Below, in pieces: positions 17,401 to 25,212 of a DNA stretch of 64,000 nucleotides. Location of the stretch: assembly GCF_024341905.1 (NCBI RefSeq), contig NZ_BQXY01000002.1:372001-436000 (forward strand). The letters run 5' to 3'. The translations under genes and the position numbers were made by a program. The DNA comes from Clostridium folliculivorans (GTDB lineage Bacteria; Bacillota; Clostridia; Clostridiales; Clostridiaceae). The notes under the pieces are model-generated. The model was not told where the DNA came from, ran no database searches, and saw only the letters and a program-made list of their open reading frames with translations. The stretch's first letter is position 1; each line of letters begins with the position of its first letter.

Positions 17401-17756
17401 TTTATTGCGTTAATTCCGCTTTCTGACGGCAGAGTATTAATATTGAGTACTAAAGAGTGATCTTCTTTTATAACAACTGCATCAAGAGAATAAGCTCCTT
17501 CAGCTGCTGTTACACCCTTTTCCTTTTTCACTTCTTCTAAATCATCTTTAGTAAGTCCTAGCGTTGATATAAGTTTAAAATCCATTAGATTATTGCTATT
17601 AAAATATGAATCTGCTGATATTTTCATATCTGGACTAGTAGCTCTAACACCTGCATAAAAAGATACTCCAATTGCTATGATTATAACTATAGATAAAAAT
17701 CTTGAAAGTGTCTTTCTAATATCTCTGAATAAATTTTTAAAAAATGTCTTTTTCAT
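14415..17756 (-). CDS. Large FtsX/MacB-type ABC transporter permease with coiled coil
   Basis: A 1113-residue permease. It has an N-terminal membrane helix (about residues 14-37), a large extracytoplasmic MacB-like domain, and a long region (about 265-540) of helical GK/DG-spaced repeats (KLEDGRIKLEQGKAEL and similar) that should form a coiled coil. Three central helices near 590-720 and a second FtsX domain at the C-terminus follow. Such two-FtsX permeases of Firmicutes move lipids, peptides or antibiotics, or act mechanically; no substrate is assigned. It starts two bases after the ATPase stop codon, so it is translationally coupled. The TetR gene upstream is a probable regulator. Confidence 0.88.
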   Translation of the reverse strand: MKKTFFKNLFRDIRKTLSRFLSIVIIIAIGVSFYAGVRATSPDMKISADSYFNSNNLMDFKLISTLGLTKDDLEEVKKEKGVTAAEGAYSLDAVVIKEDHSLVLNINTLPSESGINAIKLVDGRRPKNNTEAIAEDKFLKENNLKIGDKIKLQSGNDTNIGDKLKNTEFEIVGSAKSPMYASGQRQLSSVGNGSVRGFVYILPEVFKSEVYTEIYVRAESEESKNSLLENEKYKEEISSIEKDFKNLGLKRSEVRYLDVMKTAEDKLKEAEDKLNSSKKEAADKFADAHKKLEDGRIKLEQGKAELKKNVDLYNKKISDGEKQIADGKKAIQDGETKLNASALEIENGKTALAAGKKQLEDQLSKLNEGKKLAADDISNGMQGQLIALKASLDKDPTNPMLIMQYNTLNQAFNNGIKGKDFDSMYSFLKSSGMLAQMPNSKDLDDLNNASNQINRAKSEISSKENTLIAGEKQLLSGRSELESSKEKIADAEVELNKGKTEGTTKLNDAKKKLEDGEKELNENSVKLKDEEEKANNKINDAENEIQKNRDKLKDIKNPEWYVLGRSQNVGYENYRQDSDRIDNIGKAFPLIFFLVAALVSLTTMTRMVQENRIEIGTFKALGYSRTAIVAHYLIYSLSASVLGSVIGVSFGFKLFPPLIMNAYTSLYAIPNSLTPFNTTLALEACLIAILFTTVSAVAATLDELREVPASLLRPKPPKSGKKIFLEKLPFIWKRLSFTRKVTARNIFRYKQRFFMTVIGIAACTGLMITGYGLKDGILGAVEKQFNDIYTYDMQTSLTQNVDNDEKNNIEDKIYSNQNIKSILFTYSKNSTIKKADSSDEDAYLVVPEKSDELNKYINLSMKGKKLQLTDDGVIITEKLSKLVNKKVGDIIEITVNDKVMKAKVAAITEHYVQHYVYMSSNYYKKLSGEDVKYSGFFALIKDKSKDTENKIAESFNNIDKVGSTSFKNSTHLDFNKSMDSINSVVLILIASAGVLAFVVIYNLTNINISERRRELATIKLLGFYNHELAAYIYRENMILTVIGSITGIVVGIFINNFVVSAAETNVIMFLRTIKPIYFLYSVLLTILFSIIVNLAMYKRFDKIDMIESLKNAE

Positions 17757-17758
17757 GT

Positions 17759-18463
17759 TTACCACTCAATGCTTTCTATTGGTACTGGATTAGAATTTGT
17801 TTTAACGCTTTCAACCTTACCACTTTTAACAGTTATTATCTTATCAGCAATTGGAGCTATAGCTGTGTTATGTGTAATTACTATTACAGTCATATTGTAC
17901 TTTTTCGAGGTATCAGAAAGAAGTTTTAATATTGATTTACCTGTATTATAGTCTAATGCACCTGTTGGCTCATCACAAAGTAATAACTTAGGATTCTTTG
18001 CAAGAGCTCTTGCAATAGACACTCTTTGTTGTTCTCCTCCTGAAAGTTGAGAAGGAAAATTGTTAATTCTATGTTCAAGTCCTACATTTTTTAATACTTC
18101 TACTGGGTTCATAGGTTCCTTGCATATTTCAACAGCAAGCTCAACATTTTCTACTGCATTTAAGTTCTGCACTAAATTGTAAAATTGGAATACAAATCCA
18201 ATATCTTCTCTTCTATACCTTGTCAACATTTTAGTATTGTAGCTGCTTATTTCATTTCCATCCACATATATTTTACCTTCAGTTACATGATCCATGCCGC
18301 CTAGAAGATTAAGGATAGTAGACTTTCCTGCACCACTGGCACCAAGTACAATGACAAGCTCTCCTTTTTCTATTGAAAAGGAGACATCATCAACTGCTTT
18401 AATTACAACTTCACCCATGGTATAACTTTTTCTAACATTTTTTAACTCGATAAAACTCCCCAT
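17759..18463 (-). CDS. ABC transporter ATP-binding protein (MacB/LolD type)
   Basis: A 234-residue ATPase partner of the large permease. Walker A is GASGAGKST, the signature is [15 protein letters not shown], Walker B is [12 protein letters not shown], and the H-loop is VITHN. The longer frame starts at a TTG inside the ribosome site, so ATG 18463 (7 bases after GGAGGG) is chosen. Operon: ATPase then permease, ended by the terminator at 14284-14318. Confidence 0.93.
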   Translation of the reverse strand: MGSFIELKNVRKSYTMGEVVIKAVDDVSFSIEKGELVIVLGASGAGKSTILNLLGGMDHVTEGKIYVDGNEISSYNTKMLTRYRREDIGFVFQFYNLVQNLNAVENVELAVEICKEPMNPVEVLKNVGLEHRINNFPSQLSGGEQQRVSIARALAKNPKLLLCDEPTGALDYNTGKSILKLLSDTSKKYNMTVIVITHNTAIAPIADKIITVKSGKVESVKTNSNPVPIESIEW

Positions 18464-18702
18464 TGACTTTCCCTCCAAAGTTATTTGTGAACTCTCGTTC
18501 TCTTTTAGATTAAAAATTTAAATTAATAGTTTCGTAAAAGTATCAATTAGATACCCAAATTTAATTACAAAACATCAAAAGCTTTGAAAATATATTTTCG
18601 ATTAAAATGGTACAAATTTATAGAGTTCAAAGCTCAACTACTAAGTTATGCAGATATACAAAAATATGAGATCAAACTATCAGTTCTATTTTTCCGAACT
18701 TT

Positions 18703-19305
18703 TTATAATTGATCATACTCAAGTTTATCTATTACATCTTTGTAAAAGATATCAATCAGATTTAATATTAACTTTCTAACTTCAATTTCATCATTTTTTT
18801 CTTTTAATGTAATTGAAATACTTTCCACTAGACTATAAGAAAGAAGATATATTATAAAATTATCTTTAAGCTTTTTATTCTGAATACTTAGACCATATTC
18901 CATAACCTCTGTAACCACTCTTGTAATAAAATCTACAAAAGTAACTTTACAATTTTCATATTTTGAACCTTCACTTTTGTTAAGTAAGATAGCTAGTTCA
19001 ATTCTATTATCATCAAATATCTCCATTATCTTTTCCAAAAGATTATAGAATATGTCTTCAGCCTTATCATTAAGTTCTACCTTTTTGAATTGATTTATGT
19101 ACTCCATAACTTTATGATAAACTGCACCAATAAGATTTTCATATAATTCTTCTTTACTTGCAAAATACTTATATATATTTCCAACTGAAGTACCAGAATT
19201 TTTGGCTATGCTTCTTATAGAAGCAGCTTTATAACCCTTAGTATTAAATTCTTTTATTGCCTCATCTATAATACTTTTTCTGACTTCATCCTTTTGATAT
19301 TGCAT
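18703..19305 (-). CDS. TetR-family transcriptional regulator
   Basis: A 200-residue regulator. The N-terminal helix-turn-helix (about residues 9-55: IIDEAIKEFNTKGYKAASIRSIAKNSGTSVGNIYKYFASKEELYENLI) is followed by a helical ligand-binding domain without recognisable motif. ATG 19305 has an ACGGAGG site; the frame upstream of it is not needed. It lies 240 bases before the ABC ATPase gene on the same strand and probably controls that exporter. A terminator separates it from the flavodoxin operon upstream. Confidence 0.9.
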   Translation of the reverse strand: MQYQKDEVRKSIIDEAIKEFNTKGYKAASIRSIAKNSGTSVGNIYKYFASKEELYENLIGAVYHKVMEYINQFKKVELNDKAEDIFYNLLEKIMEIFDDNRIELAILLNKSEGSKYENCKVTFVDFITRVVTEVMEYGLSIQNKKLKDNFIIYLLSYSLVESISITLKEKNDEIEVRKLILNLIDIFYKDVIDKLEYDQL

Positions 19306-19370
19306 TAGAAAACCTCCGTTCACTTTTAAAATTTTACTCTTAAAAAAATTCAATGTCAACTTAACTTTAA

Positions 19371-19406
19371 AAAAACAATCTATCTTTATTTGATATGATT
19401 GTTTTT
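19371..19406 (-). terminator. Terminator of the flavodoxin operon
   Basis: AAAAACAATC (19371-19380) pairs with GATTGTTTTT (19397-19406), with an ATC/GAT inner helix and T/A runs on both sides. It could work in both directions. Confidence 0.75.
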
Positions 19407-19428
19407 TATTAACATATTAAATATATTA

Positions 19429-19914
19429 TTATATAGTTTTGTTCATAGTATTTGCAAAGTATTCTATAGAGTCTTCTGAAAGTTTATAAACACTGTCTTT
19501 GATTCCTGTTATTTTTTTAATCATTGCTTTTTCGAAAAAATTTAGTTTTTCAAACTTATATTCATATCCAAATGAACATCTACATATAGCATTTTCGTAT
19601 AATCTAGAAGGAAATGCATTTTTTAATTCTTTACCTTTTTCCTCTTCTTTATCAGCACCTCCACATATAAAAAGTCCTACTCGCTTCATTAGGAGCTCTT
19701 CTTCATGATTTATTGCAAATTGTTTTAACTTTTTTTGTATATTTCCTATATATATTGATCCACCTAATATTATGTTATCAAATTCAACTAAAGAAGGAGG
19801 CTCCTGTTTAAGAATATTAACAACAACTACTTCCTCTTTCATTTTATCTTTTATAAGATTTGAAGCCTTTTCTACCGTACCATATTTAGTCGCATAAATA
19901 ATTAAACTTTTCAT
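19429..19914 (-). CDS. Flavodoxin-domain protein (HemG/protoporphyrinogen-oxidase-like)
   Basis: A 161-residue flavodoxin-fold protein binding FMN: LIIYATKYGTVEKAS phosphate loop at residues 4-18, NIILGGSIYIGNIQKKLKQF and a VGLFICGGADKEE strand. The insertion pattern resembles the flavodoxin / menaquinone-dependent protoporphyrinogen dehydrogenase group, but no haem genes are near. It begins two bases after the membrane protein gene, so the two are co-translated, and it is the last gene of the TetR-controlled operon. Confidence 0.85.
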   Translation of the reverse strand: MKSLIIYATKYGTVEKASNLIKDKMKEEVVVVNILKQEPPSLVEFDNIILGGSIYIGNIQKKLKQFAINHEEELLMKRVGLFICGGADKEEEKGKELKNAFPSRLYENAICRCSFGYEYKFEKLNFFEKAMIKKITGIKDSVYKLSEDSIEYFANTMNKTI

Positions 19915-19916
19915 AA

Positions 19917-20798
19917 TTATCTCCTAACCATATGATTATTTTCTTTAACATTACTAATTACAAGATACAGACAATAAATAACAATTAAATTGAAGCATGG
20001 AAATATAATAATCTCACCTACTGACATTGAAACACCTGAATATATCTGACCTATTATCATAGCTGTTATAGCTGTTAGCATAGAGATTTCCTTAATGATC
20101 ATTATCGGAGCTAAAAGATACCCCAATGACTTATTTTTAATTACTAAAATACCTGACATAGTTGCAATTGGAACAACAAAACCTAAATCAAGCGCCTGTA
20201 TAGGCAAAGTTGTATAATACTCTAGTCCTTCTGGATATCCTCCTTTTAAAAATGCTGTTCCAATCTTCCCAATCCACATTAACCCAACCACAAAAGACAT
20301 AAACAATAAAAACCCTCCTATAAACTTTCTCGGGATCTTATCATTAAAATAGGACTTAATGTTGTCAATATCAAAAGAAGTGATCATCAGTGTAAGGGTA
20401 AAAAAACTCATAGACATTAAAGCTACATAAATTAAGAAAAATTTATTATACATAGACAGAAAACTGTAAGATGTATAGGTATAAAAAAAGTAACCTAATG
20501 TTCCTGTAAGTAGTAGCCTACCCTTCATGAGCCCTTTGTTTGCTAAAAATAATGATATAATTAGCAACGGTACTGCTAGAATTATCGTAACTATATCTTG
20601 AGAAATTGCTTGAGAAGCTATAGAAACAGAATCATTGTGATATATACCTCTTCCATACATTTTAACAATTTCTCCGCCAATTGTTGTAAATTCAGTTTTG
20701 TCATAACTTTGATTAGAAAAAATACCGTATACCGCTGCCAAAAGTGATAAAAGTGCTATTAAGATTGAAAGAATGTTTACAGATATTCTTAATTTCAT
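19917..20798 (-). CDS. Polytopic membrane protein, unknown function
   Basis: A 293-residue integral membrane protein with about seven or eight helices, an extracellular-looking loop after helix 1 (NQSYDKTEFTTIGGEIVKMYGRGIYHND) and a basic C-terminus. No transport or enzymatic motif is recognised. It lies between a TetR gene (33-base gap) and a flavodoxin (2-base gap), as one operon. This suggests a membrane function tied to redox or to an inducing compound, but that is inference from context only. Confidence 0.75.
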   Translation of the reverse strand: MKLRISVNILSILIALLSLLAAVYGIFSNQSYDKTEFTTIGGEIVKMYGRGIYHNDSVSIASQAISQDIVTIILAVPLLIISLFLANKGLMKGRLLLTGTLGYFFYTYTSYSFLSMYNKFFLIYVALMSMSFFTLTLMITSFDIDNIKSYFNDKIPRKFIGGFLLFMSFVVGLMWIGKIGTAFLKGGYPEGLEYYTTLPIQALDLGFVVPIATMSGILVIKNKSLGYLLAPIMIIKEISMLTAITAMIIGQIYSGVSMSVGEIIIFPCFNLIVIYCLYLVISNVKENNHMVRR

Positions 20799-20831
20799 CG
20801 AATTAACCTCACTTTAATAATATTTAACATT

Positions 20832-21446
20832 TTAATATTTTAATATTTTTAAAACCGCTTCAATATGACAATTAATAAGTTTTTCTTTTTGATCAATAGT
20901 AATAAAGTCTTCAATCATAAGCCGTATTATTAGTCCAAAGGTTGATGTCCATATAACTTGAGCTGTAAGTTCGATTTTACCTTTGTCAATATCACTTTCA
21001 TTCCATAAGCCTTCTATGCACTCACATAGTATACCTATGGCTTTTCGTTCTTTTGATGCTCCTTCAAATAGTACAGACGTATGCTCAAGTACATTTGGTG
21101 AGCTATTCAAAAGCAAATTTCTATATTCTTCTTTCATTTTTAAAGCCATCTTAATATAATTTCTTAATCCATCCTCTATTCTACTTGCAGGTTCACCATC
21201 ACTATCTTCCATAATTGATATAGACTCAATAATCTTTTTATATCCTTCTCTCATAATGCAGTCAATTATTTCATCTTTATCCTTAAAGTAATGATATATA
21301 ATAGGTGCGGTATACTCTATTTTATCTGCTATTTTTCTTACAGTAACACTGTCAATTCCTTCTGAGTTTATGATTTCTCTTGCTGCTTTTAATATTAGCT
21401 CTCTCTTTTCTTGTCTTTCTCTTTCTCTTCTATCTTGAATTCCCAA
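20832..21446 (-). CDS. TetR-family regulator, probably autoregulated
   Basis: A 204-residue TetR protein with an N-terminal HTH (KRELILKAAREIINSEGIDSVTVRKIADKIEYTAPIIYHYFKDKDEI) and a TetR C-terminal helical domain. The open frame reaches back to 21533 but would run through the promoter and operator. TTG 21446, preceded by GGAG, gives the normal N-terminus (GIQDRRERERQEKRE). The 33-bp palindrome directly upstream is its probable operator. It is the first gene of an operon with the membrane protein and flavodoxin. Confidence 0.88.
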   Translation of the reverse strand: MGIQDRRERERQEKRELILKAAREIINSEGIDSVTVRKIADKIEYTAPIIYHYFKDKDEIIDCIMREGYKKIIESISIMEDSDGEPASRIEDGLRNYIKMALKMKEEYRNLLLNSSPNVLEHTSVLFEGASKERKAIGILCECIEGLWNESDIDKGKIELTAQVIWTSTFGLIIRLMIEDFITIDQKEKLINCHIEAVLKILKY

Positions 21447-21468
21447 TTCGAATACTCCTATCCAATAT

Positions 21469-21501
21469 TTTAACAATGTTAAATGATTTAACATTGTTAA
21501 A
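21469..21501 (-). promoter_or_regulatory. Perfect 33-bp palindrome, probable TetR operator
   Basis: Arms TTTAACAATGTTAAAT (21469-21484) and ATTTAACATTGTTAAA (21486-21501) are perfect inverted repeats around a single G. Each arm is itself a near-palindrome (TTTAACA-T-TGTTAAA), so two repressor dimers could bind side by side. It starts 4 bases after the -10 hexamer. Confidence 0.85.
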
Positions 21502-21504
21502 TAA

Positions 21505-21533
21505 ATGATAGCACCATAGCATATTGGTGTCAA
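21505..21533 (-). promoter_or_regulatory. Promoter of the TetR operon
   Basis: On the minus strand TTGACA (21533-21528), a 17-base spacer and TATCAT (21510-21505), a near-consensus vegetative promoter immediately upstream of the palindrome. Confidence 0.8.
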
Positions 21534-21623
21534 TTACCAAATATGATAAATATAACTTTTAAAGAATAATTGTATAATTTAGAAATCTAAAATATCGAGT
21601 CGTTAGCTTCTTCAAAATACAGA

Positions 21624-21669
21624 AAACCACTAGTTAATTTACTACTATGAGTAAAATAACTAGTGGTTT
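21624..21669 (-). terminator. Hairpin terminator after the membrane protein gene
   Basis: AAACCACTAGTTA (21624-21636) pairs perfectly with TAACTAGTGGTTT (21657-21669). It ends transcription of the gene at 21760-22506; the T run on the minus strand is short. Confidence 0.7.
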
Positions 21670-21759
21670 CATTTATAAATTAAACATGTATACTTATCTA
21701 TTCAAATATATAAATAAAGTTATATATGTTAGTCTTCCTACATCTCAATCTTAAAATCT

Positions 21760-22506
21760 TCATTCATTGAATATTCTTTGATAAATCTTTATTTCATCTT
21801 CATCTTTACCATTAAGTAATAAATAGTAATTTTGTTTATCTATATTTTTTTTGATTTTTTTATCTAATATTATATTATCCAGCACGCCAATCGCTCCAAT
21901 ATAGCTTCCTTCATTATAAATATTATGAGCTGCATCAAACGAACTTCCATCATTAAAATTAATATTATATACTAATTCAGAATTGTTCTTTCCTCTACTC
22001 TTTATTTTTATATCACAATATTTTATATCTCCATAGCTATATGTAAGCTCTTTAGCCTTAATAAGATTATGACGTACTATCTTGTTGGGCAAAAGTTCAT
22101 AATAATTTTTCACGGTGTAGTAAAAACAGAAACTAAGGATTGAAAGAATAATAACATATATAAAACTAATTTTTAATAATCCGAATTTTCTTTTTTGTGG
22201 AATTTTATTAATTTGTCCAAACCGAAATATATATGAACCTTCTCTATTTATGAGTATCAATATTGCAACATACAGAACTAACATTAATATAACAACAATT
22301 GGTATTGTGGAATAAACTATAGTATTCAATTTAGTATTAGCAATTAAAAAGCTTTCCGCAGTCCTATTACTAATTACTAACTTGTCCATTATTACCGATA
22401 GTCCGAAAGTATATAACAACGTAGCACTTAATATCAGTAAGATAATTATGACTTTGTTCACAAAACCCCTCACTCTATCTATATTATAAAAAAAATCTTT
22501 AAGCAC
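21760..22506 (-). CDS. Membrane protein of unknown function
   Basis: A 248-residue protein with three predicted transmembrane helices (about residues 15-35, 55-80 and 108-130 from the GTG start) and a soluble C-terminal domain of about 110 residues rich in Lys, Asn and Tyr. No family is recognised. GTG 22506 is chosen because it follows GGGGGAG with good spacing; an in-frame ATG at 22554 has no site. Monocistronic with a terminator. Confidence 0.65.
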   Translation of the reverse strand: MLKDFFYNIDRVRGFVNKVIIILLILSATLLYTFGLSVIMDKLVISNRTAESFLIANTKLNTIVYSTIPIVVILMLVLYVAILILINREGSYIFRFGQINKIPQKRKFGLLKISFIYVIILSILSFCFYYTVKNYYELLPNKIVRHNLIKAKELTYSYGDIKYCDIKIKSRGKNNSELVYNINFNDGSSFDAAHNIYNEGSYIGAIGVLDNIILDKKIKKNIDKQNYYLLLNGKDEDEIKIYQRIFNE

Positions 22507-22753
22507 TCTTACTCCCCCTAATAGATACCTCTGTTCTACATGAATAAAAAACATGTAATTTTAAACATTTCTTTAGTATAAATATACATACTTGTATATT
22601 ATAAAGTATTTCAACTGCAGATTTACAGGAAGATTGTCGAACAAAAAACTTTTTTTTACAAAATTAAAGACTAGTAAATAATTTATTGCTATTTACTAGC
22701 CTTTTAAGATTCATAATATGATAACTTTAAGAACTCAATTTATTCATAACTAG

Positions 22754-23599
22754 TTAACTAAAAGTAAATCCCTCACCAACTACTTCATGTACTTCATTAA
22801 TTGTAATAAAAGCTCTATCATCAATACTGCCAATATACTCCTTCAACTGAATAAACTGTTTTCTACTAAGAACTGTAGTTATGACTTCACTTTCGTTGTT
22901 ATTATAAGCACCTTTGGCATAGTAAATTGTTGCACTTCTTTCTAATATATCCATTATATATCTTTTGATTTCTTCACCTTGAGAACTTATTATCGCAACT
23001 TGCTTATATGTGTTTAAAGTTTTTATTACTTTGTCTATAAGCGTACAGTTTATTATTACACCAAGTATTGAATAAAGGCCTATGTTAATTCCAAATATTG
23101 ATGTGGCAGCAATAGTTATAATAATATCTGCAGCTAGAAGTGAGTTGCCAATAGATATATTAAAGTATTTGTTAATTATTTTAGCAATTATATCAGTTCC
23201 GCCTGTTGATGCATTTTGGTTGAACACTATTCCCATACCTAGTCCACAAATTAACACTCCGAAAATCAGCTGTATTAGTACATCATCACTTATAGGTTTA
23301 ATATTAGGAAATACCTCCTCCAAGATTAATATGATTCCAGAAATAGAAAAACTACAAAATATTGTTTTTCCACCAAAAAAAGGTCCAATAACCAATATAC
23401 CTACCAAAAACAATATCACTTCCATACACATCATAAGCCCACCTATTGGCAGACTATGTATTATGCTATTGATAATAATAGCTATACCACTTATTCCACC
23501 TGCAGCTATCTTATTTGGTGCTAGAAAAAAATATGTTCCTAAAGCTACTAAAACAGATCCAGTAAAAAGCAGTAAAAAATCTTTGATTTTATTTTTCAT
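22754..23599 (-). CDS. YitT-family membrane protein (second of two)
   Basis: A 281-residue paralogue of the protein at 6888-7736: about five helices (LLLFTGSVLVALGTYFFLAPNKIAAGGISGIAIII), the NQNASTGGTDIIAKII block and a C-terminal DUF2179 domain (QVAIISSQGEEIKRYIMDILERSATIYYAKGAY). ATG 23599 follows GGAGGAGAGATTAC; the longer frame lacks a site. Substrate or role is not established for this family. A repeat copy lies directly upstream. Confidence 0.85.
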   Translation of the reverse strand: MKNKIKDFLLLFTGSVLVALGTYFFLAPNKIAAGGISGIAIIINSIIHSLPIGGLMMCMEVILFLVGILVIGPFFGGKTIFCSFSISGIILILEEVFPNIKPISDDVLIQLIFGVLICGLGMGIVFNQNASTGGTDIIAKIINKYFNISIGNSLLAADIIITIAATSIFGINIGLYSILGVIINCTLIDKVIKTLNTYKQVAIISSQGEEIKRYIMDILERSATIYYAKGAYNNNESEVITTVLSRKQFIQLKEYIGSIDDRAFITINEVHEVVGEGFTFS

Positions 23600-23654
23600 G
23601 TAATCTCTCCTCCCGTCATATAACATAAGAAAAATATTCTAGTTATTTTCAATA

Positions 23655-23836
23655 AAAAAGTCTCTAAAGAGACCTTATTTAGTGTTTTTTTATCATCTGC
23701 CTTTCCGAATGTATATAAGGAAACTCTGGCAGGCGAATAAGTTTTATTTTTTACTGTATAGCCATAAAAACTTCTAAATCCATTGAAATATCGATGTTTA
23801 ACTAGCTGAAAATTTTTATTCTTTCCTTTACAGCAA
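23655..23836. repeat. Dispersed structured repeat, copy 7
   Basis: One of the best-preserved copies. First hairpin AAAAAAGTCTCTAAAGAGACC...GTTTTTTT, then TCATCTGCCTTTCCGAATG ... CTCTGGCAGGCG (CTGCC 23697-23701 with GGCAG 23728-23732), then CTGTA (23754-23758) pairing with TACAG (23829-23833) across an arm with ATTGAAATATCGATG and AACTAGCTGAAAATTTT. Confidence 0.88.
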
Positions 23837-23839
23837 AAA

Positions 23840-23905
23840 GAGCACATAAATCAAAATATGCAACAGGCTTCTTTCACCAATTAACAATTTAAGATTTATA
23901 TGCTC
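23840..23905. other. Long imperfect inverted repeat beside repeat copy 7
   Basis: GAGCACATAAATC (23840-23852) pairs with GATTTATATGCTC (23893-23905) with one offset base, enclosing 40 bases. A second small hairpin CACAGAA/TTCTGTG follows at about 23916. It may extend the repeat's structured RNA or be an independent element. Confidence 0.5.
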
Positions 23906-24177
23906 TCATTACACAGAAACACTCTTCTGTGAACGTCTTTTATTTACAACATAATATTATCCAAAATTGGACCTTATGTCAATCCTTAATTTTTTTAATA
24001 TTTTATACCTTTATAGTAAAATATTACTCTTTATTGGTTAAGTTTCTTGGTTTCATGACGATATGTTAAATATACCACTTATTTAAACAATATTTTTTCG
24101 TAGAATCCCCTATAATTTAATAAGTTTAAAGAAAGTGGTATTATTCTTATTTAGATATTCATATAGGAGATGATATT

Positions 24178-24366
24178 TTGAATATTATTACTGATATAGC
24201 ATCATTATCTATAGGAATGAAGCAGGACAGCTTAGCTCAAGCTCTTAGTATTTCATTAGTAAAAAAAACTCTTGATAGTTCTCAAGAAAACTCACAAAAT
24301 CTAATTAAGATGATGGAGCTAAGCGTAAACTCTAATCTAGGTAGCAACCTAGACGCTAGAGCTTAG
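24178..24366 (+). CDS. YjfB-family protein (putative motility protein)
   Basis: A 62-residue protein of the YjfB family, proposed but not proved to be motility-related. The pattern is typical: an ASLSIGMKQDSLAQALSISL N-terminal helix, KMMELSVNSNLGSNLD near the end, and little else. It starts at TTG 24178 after AGGAGATGATAT. It has its own intrinsic terminator. No flagellar genes are adjacent. Confidence 0.8.
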   Translation: MNIITDIASLSIGMKQDSLAQALSISLVKKTLDSSQENSQNLIKMMELSVNSNLGSNLDARA

Positions 24367-24395
24367 AAAGACTGGATTTTTACCAGTCTTTTTAT
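24367..24395 (+). terminator. Terminator of the YjfB-like gene
   Basis: AAAGACTGG pairs with CCAGTCTTT around TTTTTA, followed by TTTAT. Confidence 0.85.
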
Positions 24396-24518
24396 AATTT
24401 AAACTCTACATTTAAATTATATATATTAGCTATGATAAGAATATTAAATGTTCATAAAAGCTGTTTTTTTTAGAATAAATTTTTAAAATATGTGCAACAT
24501 AATATCGTAACTAACTTG

Positions 24519-24590
24519 AAGACATAATCCGCAATAATTTAAAGTATATCCTCAATTTTAAATTATTTAAATTGCTCTTATATGTCTTCG
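24519..24590. other. Isolated inverted repeat in a gene-free stretch
   Basis: GAAGACATA (24519-24527) and TATGTCTTC (24582-24590) are perfect complements separated by about 54 AT-rich bases that include GCAATAATTTAAA and TTTAAATTGC. No gene lies in 24396-24620, so a small RNA is possible but not shown. Confidence 0.4.
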
Positions 24591-24620
24591 ATTACTCACT
24601 GTGGTCAATGCTAAAACCAA

Positions 24621-24665
24621 AATAATCCAAACACTAAATTTTATTTAGAGTTTGGATTATTTAAT
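24621..24665. terminator. Strong bidirectional terminator
   Basis: AATAATCCAAAC (24621-24632) pairs with GTTTGGATTATT (24650-24661) with an inner CTAAA/TTTAG helix; T-rich on the plus side and A-rich before it. It separates the YjfB-like gene from the convergent small gene at 24718. Confidence 0.75.
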
Positions 24666-24717
24666 TTTATAGTTTCCTATATGTCAGCAAAAGGCTTGGA
24701 GTACCAAGCCCTTTGTT

Positions 24718-24873
24718 CTATATTCTTTTTCTTACTAACATATAGGTTGCTACACCTACACCAGTAGCCGTTCCCAAAAAACTTATAGTTCTAGAATGGA
24801 AAGTCTTCCTTGGTTTTTTTTCATTTCCTAACATGCTTATTAGTGTTGAAACTCCTACAATTTCACGTATCAC
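24718..24873 (-). CDS. 51-residue small protein, unknown function
   Basis: A short gene starting at GTG 24873 after a strong GGAGGTG site (7-base spacing). The product begins VIREIVGVSTLISMLG, has a basic middle (NEKKPRKTFHSR) and a hydrophobic C-terminal helix (FLGTATGVGVATYMLVRKR) ending in basic residues, consistent with a single membrane anchor. No family is recognised. The ribosome site, uninterrupted frame and helix pattern support a real gene. Confidence 0.6.
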   Translation of the reverse strand: MIREIVGVSTLISMLGNEKKPRKTFHSRTISFLGTATGVGVATYMLVRKRI

Positions 24874-25212
24874 TGCTTACACCTCCATTATTAAGAATAA
24901 TTATACTATCTGTGTTTTCACTTACTTTCTCAAAATCTTTTAGTATCTTTTCTAAGTAGATTTTGGAATTCTTAAGAAAACTAAACAATAAATAGATGTA
25001 CTATAAATGTTCATCTATTTATATTTTATCTACTACTTATATAATTATCCTTTATAAATGTAGGATGTATTAATCAATACATGTATATTTTACTTTCTAA
25101 GGTATACTTTGTAATAATTCTATCCCAATTATCAATTTATACATACTGGAAACATGCTAGAATCTTCCCTGTTCAAACAAGTATAATTTAAGTTTTCATA
25201 ATACAAAACCTA
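24874..25212. other. Gene-free stretch with one hairpin
   Basis: AATAGATG (24991-24998) pairs with CATCTATT (25012-25019), followed by TATATTTT; it may terminate the WYL-like gene. Nothing else is recognised. Confidence 0.45.
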
